NCBI GenBank assembly: GCA_913045415.1
Contig: CAJWPW010000012.1
Span: forward strand, 1-12,410
Direction of reading: 5' to 3'
DNA: 12,410 nt
Source of the DNA: an uncultured Fidelibacterota bacterium
Lineage (GTDB): Bacteria > Marinisomatota > Marinisomatia > Marinisomatales > UBA1611
Below the pieces are notes generated by a model. That model ran no database searches. It saw only the letters and a program-made list of their open reading frames with translations, and was not told where the DNA came from. Made by a program: the position numbers and the translations under genes. This document shows positions 7,606 to 12,410 of this stretch, piece by piece. The number at the start of each line of letters is the position of its first letter. Position 1 is the stretch's first letter.

Positions 7606-8235
7606 CTATATTCTCTCGACAATCTTTTTTTCAATTTCTAATAATTGTTCAGAGTCATCAAATATGTTAAATCTATCTGTTTCAATGGTTAATACGGGGT
7701 AAGCTGTTACACTATTGATCCATTGATCGTAGGAGATATTCAGACTGTGAAGGTATTCCGGATCAATAGATTGTTCATAATCCCTGCCACGGGATTTGAT
7801 CCGGCTAAGTAATGTATCCGTGGAAGCTCTTAAATAAACAATGAGATCAGGCTTTTTTAAAAAAGATGTCATGGAAGCGAATAACCCTAAATAATTATCC
7901 CAATCGCGATCTGACATATTTCCCATCTCATGAAGATTTCGGGCAAATATTTCCACATCTTCATAAATCGTTCTGTCCTGGATCACACCACCCATTACTT
8001 TGGACATTTGGAGATGCGACTCAAATCTTTTATGAAGAAAATAGATCTGAAGGTTAAAGCTCCATCGTTTCATGTCAGCATAAAAATCACTTAAATATGG
8101 ATTATCAGATACAGATTCGTAAAAAGGAGCCCATCCCTGTCGTTCTGCTATTTTGGTGGTGAAGGTGGTTTTGCCTACACCAATATTCCCGGCAAGTCCA
8201 ATAAATGGATGGGTGGACTTTTGTGATTTTTCCAT
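7606..8235 (-). CDS. Deoxynucleoside kinase (dAK/dGK/dCK/TK2-type)
   Basis: Phosphorylates deoxynucleosides to monophosphates in the salvage pathway for DNA precursors. 209 residues, the normal bacterial size. Seen: P-loop GNIGVGKTT (16-24); the FYES segment with Glu40, the position of the catalytic base in the family; NLQIYFLHKRF (61-71); the QDRTIYEDVEIFARNL motif (86-101) with the conserved Asp-Arg pair; DLIVYLRAS (130-138); and the Arg-rich lid RIKSRGRDYE (145-154). Purine versus pyrimidine preference cannot be assigned confidently; bacterial members with DRTIYED are most often annotated as deoxyadenosine/deoxyguanosine kinases. It is the first gene of the minus-strand block, facing arsC across 79 bases. 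Confidence 0.94.
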   Translation of the reverse strand: MEKSQKSTHPFIGLAGNIGVGKTTFTTKIAERQGWAPFYESVSDNPYLSDFYADMKRWSFNLQIYFLHKRFESHLQMSKVMGGVIQDRTIYEDVEIFARNLHEMGNMSDRDWDNYLGLFASMTSFLKKPDLIVYLRASTDTLLSRIKSRGRDYEQSIDPEYLHSLNISYDQWINSVTAYPVLTIETDRFNIFDDSEQLLEIEKKIVERI

Positions 8236-8314
8236 AGTTTAAAATACAAAGATCGTGACTTATATCTTTGAATGAATTATTGCAATTAATAGAGAAATCA
8301 CCGCATTTTTAACC
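8236..8314. promoter_or_regulatory. Divergent intergenic region, probable promoters for both gene blocks
   Basis: These 79 AT-rich bases lie between two divergent start codons and must hold, or lie next to, the promoters for the minus-strand operon and for arsC. On the plus strand TATCTTTG at 8263-8270 matches the TAnnTTTG -7 element known from Bacteroidota, but I find no TTG at the matching upstream distance. On the minus strand TTGCAA (8285-8280) and TATAAG (8264-8259) sit 15 bases apart, shorter than the usual sigma-70 spacing. Neither core promoter is convincing. No strong Shine-Dalgarno sequence precedes either start, and no clear operator palindrome is seen. Confidence 0.4.
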
Positions 8315-8743
8315 ATGGTTAAAAAACAAAAAGTTCTTTTTGTCTGCACCGGGAACAGTTGTCGATCTCAAATCGCTGAAGGATTGCTCCGCGATATGGC
8401 TGATGACCGGTTTGACGTTTTCAGTTGTGGGACGCATCCCAGCCGAGTTCATCCCAATGCTATTGCGGTCATGGATGAATGGGGCATCGATATTTCGAAT
8501 CACACCTCCGACGATATCAACGATTACTTGGATACGAGTATTAATATCGTAATCTCGGTTTGCGATCATGCCAATAGACTATGTCCCATTTTTCCTGGTG
8601 ATGTTCAACGGGTCCATTGGAGCGTTGATGATCCTTTTCGAGGCTGGAATCAGGATGCATCGCAATTGGACAATTTTCGAGAAACAAGGCAGGACTTAAA
8701 AATCAGAATTCAAAAATTATTAGACGATACAAGGTCTTCATAA
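8315..8743 (+). CDS. arsC: Arsenate reductase, thioredoxin-coupled (low-molecular-weight phosphatase fold)
   Basis: Reduces arsenate to arsenite in the cytoplasm through a cysteine relay. 142 residues. The phosphatase loop CTGNSCRS (11-18) follows the first strand VLFV and supplies the nucleophile Cys11 and Arg17. The distal Cys83 and Cys90 in SVCDHANRLC match the two relay cysteines of the Staphylococcus pI258/Bacillus ArsC class, and WSVDDPFRG (102-110) holds the general-acid Asp-Pro. Having all three cysteines argues for arsenate reductase rather than a plain protein tyrosine phosphatase. No arsR, arsB or acr3 gene is within view, so it is an isolated ars gene here. Its stop shares a base with the next start (TAATG). 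Confidence 0.93.
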   Translation: MVKKQKVLFVCTGNSCRSQIAEGLLRDMADDRFDVFSCGTHPSRVHPNAIAVMDEWGIDISNHTSDDINDYLDTSINIVISVCDHANRLCPIFPGDVQRVHWSVDDPFRGWNQDASQLDNFRETRQDLKIRIQKLLDDTRSS

Positions 8744-9282
8744 TGAAAAAAATAATTTTTACTTTACTTTTGTATTTCCCATTCTTACTGGCAGGTGAAA
8801 TATCAGTTTCCATCTCGGAGGCAGTTATGAATGATTACCTGACTCTGGTGGGTGATTTCAAAGATGTTTCAGAAGATGACGACCTACAAATAATATGGAT
8901 GCTTGAAAATCCCCGGGTTAAATTTGAAAATGGGGAGGCCCTGTTTTTGGTTCATGCAAATTATACTCATGGGCAGCTGAATATAAGAAAGGATATTAAA
9001 CTAAAAATTGATATCCAGTTCAATTCCCGAAAAAATACGGTCCAATTGATCATTACAGATCCTGTGATCAAGATGGAAAGAAATGGGGAAATCCTGGGAG
9101 AATTAGATATTAGTGATATTTATCAATCCGATTTTGTTTTTTCCGGACCCATGCTAAAAAATGATTCCTTTACTATCAAAACTGCAGAGGGAAAAGAAAG
9201 GTTTGATGTGACCACTCAGGATCCAATCATTACCATTGAATCGGGTGTGATTAAAATTGCGATTGATCTTTTATATGAATAA
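8743..9282 (+). CDS. Small exported protein of unknown function
   Basis: 179 residues with a clear signal peptide (KKIIFTLLLYFPFLLA, likely cut before GEIS). No lipobox cysteine is present. I do not recognise the family with confidence. The mature part is a series of short alternating beta strands with few helices: VSISEAVMNDYLTLVGDF, IIWMLENPRVKFENGEALFL, KLKIDIQF, VQLIITDPVIKMERNG, then IITIESGVIKIAIDLLYE at the end. The opening ISE-x2-N-x-YL followed by strand pairs recalls the layout of DUF1439/YceB-like periplasmic lipid-binding-fold proteins, but that is a guess from pattern only. The start overlaps the arsC stop by one base, so it is translationally coupled to arsC although the roles seem unrelated. 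The next gene starts 24 bases downstream with no terminator between. Confidence 0.85.
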   Translation: MKKIIFTLLLYFPFLLAGEISVSISEAVMNDYLTLVGDFKDVSEDDDLQIIWMLENPRVKFENGEALFLVHANYTHGQLNIRKDIKLKIDIQFNSRKNTVQLIITDPVIKMERNGEILGELDISDIYQSDFVFSGPMLKNDSFTIKTAEGKERFDVTTQDPIITIESGVIKIAIDLLYE

Positions 9283-9306
9283 AAAAAGGCTGTAGATAAA
9301 AGCAGA

Positions 9307-12300
9307 ATGAATTCGCGGATTGTTTTTTTCTTAAGTCTCCTATTATCCATCATCGTTTTATTGCAATCTATTGCATTTTCCCAACAAATATTAATCACAG
9401 AGGTCATGTATGATCTCGATGGAACAGATTCTCCCAATGAGTTCGTAGAAATATTTAATCTCTCCGAGACAGATTCTCTAAACATGGATGGATGGACCAT
9501 TCGGGATCGTTCCAGCACAGATGCGCTTATTGATAGTGGCTTTGGGCTCAAAATTCCACCCTTATCTTACGGATTGATCATGGAAGGCGATTACTCTTTT
9601 GAAACAGGGATTTACAATTCGATTATCCCGGAGAATACGGTTTTAATCAAAGTGGACGATTCCAGTATAGGAAACGGACTTTCCGTATCTGACTCTCTTT
9701 ATCTTCAGGATTCCACGGGGCAGATTATGGAAACAGTAGGCTGGGAAGACTGGGCTCAAGATGGATTTGCATTGGAGCGTTTGCGGTATCACTTGGAAAA
9801 CAATCCATCGAATTGGGCACAAAGTTTGGATTCTCTGGGAACACCGGGATCGGTGAATTCAGTATTACCGGATTCCATTGATTTTGCAGTTTTTGATCTC
9901 ACATTGTCGCCCACCGTCATCGTCACAGAAGCCACAACAACTTTATTAGGACAAGTTGTAAATGATGGATTGAATACAGCCGAACCAGAAATTATTGTCT
10001 ATGTGGATGGGGCATATTACACCAATGAATTTCCTGGAAATATTGCTGAATTAGATACGGTAGAATTTGAATTAGAGATTGGACCGTTTGAATCCGGGTA
10101 CCATACGATTCTAGTTTCGTTAAGTACTGAGGGAGACATAAACATCTCCAATAACCAGGATTCTGTGGTTTTGGGTGTGCGATACGAATTTCGAACTTTT
10201 GTCCTGAATGAATTCATTCCCCAACCTATTTCAGGCCTACCGGAATTTGTGGAAATCGTCAACATGAATTCAGATACAGTTAATCTCAAAAATTGGCGCA
10301 TCACTGACAGCAATGAAGGATTAAATTATGGATTGGGCTCTGTTTCGATTGCAATGGATGAATATGTTGTCATTGCAGCAGATTCAACCTTGGTTGATTC
10401 TGTACCAAATGGTGTTCCGTATCTCACTCCTGACGGCGGATTTCCTACCTTAAATAATAGCGGCGACGAGATTCGCATCTTTGATCCTTTTAATACTCTC
10501 ATTGATTCTCTTTTTTATTCATCGACATGGGGAATCAATCAAGGCATTTCACTTGAAAAATATTATACAATTGATTCATCTCATATCCAGGAAAATTGGG
10601 CACCCTCTACATCTCTATCCGGATTTACAATTGGTGCGCTAAATGCCGTCACTCCTGCAATTATTAACGGGACACTTTTAAGTGAAAACATTTATTATTC
10701 TCCATCAATTCCCAGTGAAACGGATGAAGTAATAATGTCTGTTCCGATCCTAAATAGCGGAACATCAATTTTTTCCGGTATGGTTCAGGTGTTTTCAAAC
10801 AATGTAATGATCAATCAATTGGCTATTAATTCAGGTAATATTGGGGACACAGTATTGGTGAATATTTCCATAGGCACATTCAATTCCGGATTCAATGAAA
10901 TGTCCTTATCTCTCATTGTTGAAAATGATGAAAATGAAAATGATAATACAGGTCTGGATACACTAAAAATTCGCTATCCATTTGGAGCAATCCTGATTAA
11001 TGAATTTATGTCTGCACCTAATAATGACCAATCCGAATTTGTGGAACTCTTTGCATTTCGGAATCTGGATATGGTCGAATGGGCAATATCTGATAATCAT
11101 TTGAATCCTGTTCTTCTCAATACTATCTCTGTTTCAAGTGGTGATTTTATTGTGGTCTTATCCGATTCAAATATGATGGACATTCTGGATGGGAATGCAC
11201 ATCTATTGTTCCCTTTCAATTTTCCGAGTCTGAATAATTCTGGAGATGGAATATATTTATTTGATCATACCAAATCCGTCATTGACTCACTTAATTATGA
11301 TAATGACTGGCCACTTACGAGTGAACGATCAACTGAGAAGATACGGCAATCCTACACATCCAATGGATCATCAAATTGGTTACTCGCAGATGAGAATATT
11401 TCCATGACTCCCGGTGCTAAAAATAGTGTCATGGTCTTAGATGTGGATGGCATGATCATCCAGGATGCTATCACCTATTCACCCATTCCGCCTTTTCCAG
11501 ATTCGGTTGTAACTATTCTAATCCCCATCGTGAATGCAGGCGTAGAATCTTTTGATGGCACGTTTTCCATTGAAATGAATGATGATGAAATTGGAGATGG
11601 AATTATTCCAACAATTTCCATGGGTGACACTGTAATGATTGAATCTGAAATTGTGTCGACCTCATCAGGTGTACATTCCATTTCGATTATTTTAAACATT
11701 AGCGATGATGAAAATCCTGAAAACGATATTGGAGTTTTTTCATTAAATGTTCGCTATCCATTTGGGTCCGTTTTGATCAATGAATTCTTGGCTGCACCCA
11801 ATAATGATCAGTCCGAATTTGTAGAGTTGATCGCTTTTCAGGATTTGGAATTGATTGCTTGGGGGATTTCAGATAATGTTTTAATCCCAATTCAAATCGA
11901 TTCATTTTTCGTGGAAAATGGAGATTTTTTGGTTATTCTATCCGATTCAAACATGATTGATTTTGTACATGATGGTGCACACATTACCATTCCTTCCAAT
12001 TTTCCAGGCCTCAACAATTCTGCAGACGGGATCTATTTATTTGATCATACGGGTTCTGTCATTGATTCGCTTAATTATGACGGTGACTGGCCAGTTACGA
12101 ATGATCGTTCGACCGAGAAAAAGCGTCCATCCTATATATCCAATATATCTGGAAATTGGTCATTTGCAAATGCGATTGTTTCCATGACGCCCGGTGCTCA
12201 AAATAGTATCATGGTCTTAGATGTGGATGGCATGATCATCCAGGATGCTATCACCTATTCACCCATTCCGCCTTTTCCAGATTCGGTTGTAACTATTCTA

Positions 12301-12410
12301 ATCCCCATCGTGAATGCAGGCGTAGAATCTTTTGATGGCACGTTTTCCATTGAAATGAATGATGATGAAATTGGAGATGGAATTATTCCAACAATTTCCA
12401 TGGGTGACAC
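9307..12410 (+). CDS. Giant exported lamin-tail/CARDB repeat protein (3' end outside window)
   Basis: Open for 1034 codons plus two bases to the right edge with no stop. The signal peptide core IVFFLSLLLSIIVLL is followed by a probable cut after SIAFS. The mature chain alternates lamin-tail domains (LTD), each opening with ITEV/LNEF/INEF plus a (N/P/S)EFVE motif, with CARDB-like Ig-fold domains (for example DFAVFDLTLSP ... VVNDGLNTAEPEIIVYVDG ... SNNQDSVVL). LTD starts fall near residues 28, 297, 561 and 821; the fourth CARDB-like domain is cut by the window edge. LTDs in bacteria occur in secreted proteins and are thought to bind DNA, carbohydrate or other surfaces; the role here is inferred to be adhesive or structural. 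No catalytic domain is visible so far; a C-terminal sorting or enzymatic domain may lie beyond the edge. Probably co-transcribed with the preceding gene, 24 bases upstream. Confidence 0.9.
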   Translation, partial: MNSRIVFFLSLLLSIIVLLQSIAFSQQILITEVMYDLDGTDSPNEFVEIFNLSETDSLNMDGWTIRDRSSTDALIDSGFGLKIPPLSYGLIMEGDYSFETGIYNSIIPENTVLIKVDDSSIGNGLSVSDSLYLQDSTGQIMETVGWEDWAQDGFALERLRYHLENNPSNWAQSLDSLGTPGSVNSVLPDSIDFAVFDLTLSPTVIVTEATTTLLGQVVNDGLNTAEPEIIVYVDGAYYTNEFPGNIAELDTVEFELEIGPFESGYHTILVSLSTEGDINISNNQDSVVLGVRYEFRTFVLNEFIPQPISGLPEFVEIVNMNSDTVNLKNWRITDSNEGLNYGLGSVSIAMDEYVVIAADSTLVDSVPNGVPYLTPDGGFPTLNNSGDEIRIFDPFNTLIDSLFYSSTWGINQGISLEKYYTIDSSHIQENWAPSTSLSGFTIGALNAVTPAIINGTLLSENIYYSPSIPSETDEVIMSVPILNSGTSIFSGMVQVFSNNVMINQLAINSGNIGDTVLVNISIGTFNSGFNEMSLSLIVENDENENDNTGLDTLKIRYPFGAILINEFMSAPNNDQSEFVELFAFRNLDMVEWAISDNHLNPVLLNTISVSSGDFIVVLSDSNMMDILDGNAHLLFPFNFPSLNNSGDGIYLFDHTKSVIDSLNYDNDWPLTSERSTEKIRQSYTSNGSSNWLLADENISMTPGAKNSVMVLDVDGMIIQDAITYSPIPPFPDSVVTILIPIVNAGVESFDGTFSIEMNDDEIGDGIIPTISMGDTVMIESEIVSTSSGVHSISIILNISDDENPENDIGVFSLNVRYPFGSVLINEFLAAPNNDQSEFVELIAFQDLELIAWGISDNVLIPIQIDSFFVENGDFLVILSDSNMIDFVHDGAHITIPSNFPGLNNSADGIYLFDHTGSVIDSLNYDGDWPVTNDRSTEKKRPSYISNISGNWSFANAIVSMTPGAQNSIMVLDVDGMIIQDAITYSPIPPFPDSVVTILIPIVNAGVESFDGTFSIEMNDDEIGDGIIPTISMGD
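9385..10185 (+). repeat. Protein module 1: lamin-tail domain plus CARDB-like domain
   Basis: Codons from QQILITEVMYDLDGTDSPNE through the CARDB-like segment ending SVVLGVRYE. The LTD part is roughly 9385-9880 and the CARDB part roughly 9881-10185. Diverged from the later modules at DNA level. The conserved Glu-Phe-Val-Glu follows the start motif by about 15 residues because of a DLDGTDSPN loop, which the later modules shorten. Confidence 0.7.
10186..10980 (+). repeat. Protein module 2: lamin-tail domain plus CARDB-like domain
   Basis: Starts EFRTFVLNEFIPQPISGLPE and ends LDTLKIRYP. The LTD is roughly 10186-10650 and includes TLNNSGDEIRIFDPFNTLID; the CARDB-like part runs roughly 10651-10980 and ends with a DENENDNTGLDT turn. 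Its LTD start motif is 810 bases after that of module 1. Confidence 0.7.
10981..11760 (+). repeat. Protein module 3 (780 bp)
   Basis: A full module of 260 codons, from FGAILINEFMSAPNNDQSEF to SLNVRYP. The LTD (about 10981-11430) is similar but not identical to that of module 4; the first 60 bases differ at 13 positions. The CARDB-like part (about 11431-11760) is identical to module 4 as far as module 4 is visible. Confidence 0.85.
11429..11630 (+). repeat. Perfect direct repeat, copy 1 (202 bp visible)
   Basis: Bases 11429-11630 equal 12209-12410 at every position I compared. The 28 bases just before (11401-11428 against 12181-12208) carry three mismatches, and further upstream mismatches reach about 12-13 per 60 bases. 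Copy 1 continues past 11630, but its partner is beyond the window. Confidence 0.92.
11761..12410 (+). repeat. Protein module 4 (partial, same 780-bp register)
   Basis: Begins FGSVLINEFLAAPNNDQSEF exactly 780 bases after module 3, with no insertion or deletion between the two across the visible 650 bases. The window ends inside its CARDB-like part. Confidence 0.85.
12209..12410 (+). repeat. Perfect direct repeat, copy 2 (truncated by window end)
   Basis: Second copy, offset by 780 bases, starting right after the mismatch at 12208 and identical through the last base of the window. The true length of the identical tract is therefore at least 202 bases. Confidence 0.92.

Noticed and set aside
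9283..9306. Possible terminator after the small exported gene (A-rich stretch)
   Set aside because: No stem is visible and the next gene starts 24 bases downstream, so read-through is more likely.
9216..9551. A minus-strand open frame across the junction of the two plus-strand genes
   Set aside because: It overlaps the end of one supported gene and the signal peptide of another, and it has no recognisable features.

Overview
The window carries two divergent gene blocks separated by a 79-bp gap at 8236-8314. Protein style suggests a Gram-negative, didermic, moderately AT-rich environmental bacterium: outer-membrane-type barrel, PEGA and peptidoglycan-binding proteins, lamin-tail/CARDB secreted proteins, very tight gene packing and weak Shine-Dalgarno sites. 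My best guess is the Marinimicrobia (SAR406)/Fibrobacterota-Chlorobiota-Bacteroidota neighbourhood. This is an impression from protein style, not a phylogenetic result.

Minus-strand block (8235 down to 1), in transcription order: a deoxynucleoside kinase; a solitary beta-class DNA methyltransferase whose catalytic motif reads DPPE instead of DPP(Y/F/W); a GatB/YqeY-domain protein; CvpA; DNA primase DnaG; a 470-aa exported protein with an AMIN-like N-terminal domain, a peptidoglycan-binding domain and a PEGA-like domain; a 291-aa exported paralogue of it with a C-terminal membrane helix; and a protein with a signal peptide, a long Lys/Glu/Ala coiled coil and a C-terminal beta-barrel-like domain that runs off the left edge. 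From the methyltransferase onward the genes abut or overlap (gaps of 0-1 base or overlaps of 1-16 bases), so this looks like one translationally coupled operon. It joins DNA precursor supply and replication priming to a candidate three-protein envelope module.

Plus-strand block (8315 to the right edge): a thioredoxin-type arsenate reductase (ArsC, low-molecular-weight phosphatase fold) overlapping by one base a small exported protein of unknown function, then a giant exported protein open at the right edge (at least 1034 codons). That protein is built of alternating lamin-tail and CARDB-like domains, four modules visible, with spacings of 810, 792 and 780 bp. The last two modules contain a perfect direct repeat of at least 202 bp that reaches the last base of the window, flanked by clearly diverged sequence. 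This is either very recent gene conversion or duplication, or an assembly problem.

No RNA genes, insertion sequences, CRISPR arrays or clear intrinsic terminators were found. No gene-free stretch exceeds 80 bases. The most interesting candidates are the paired AMIN-like/PEGA envelope proteins with the coiled-coil barrel protein in the dnaG operon, the DPPE methyltransferase, and the homogenised repeat in the lamin-tail protein.
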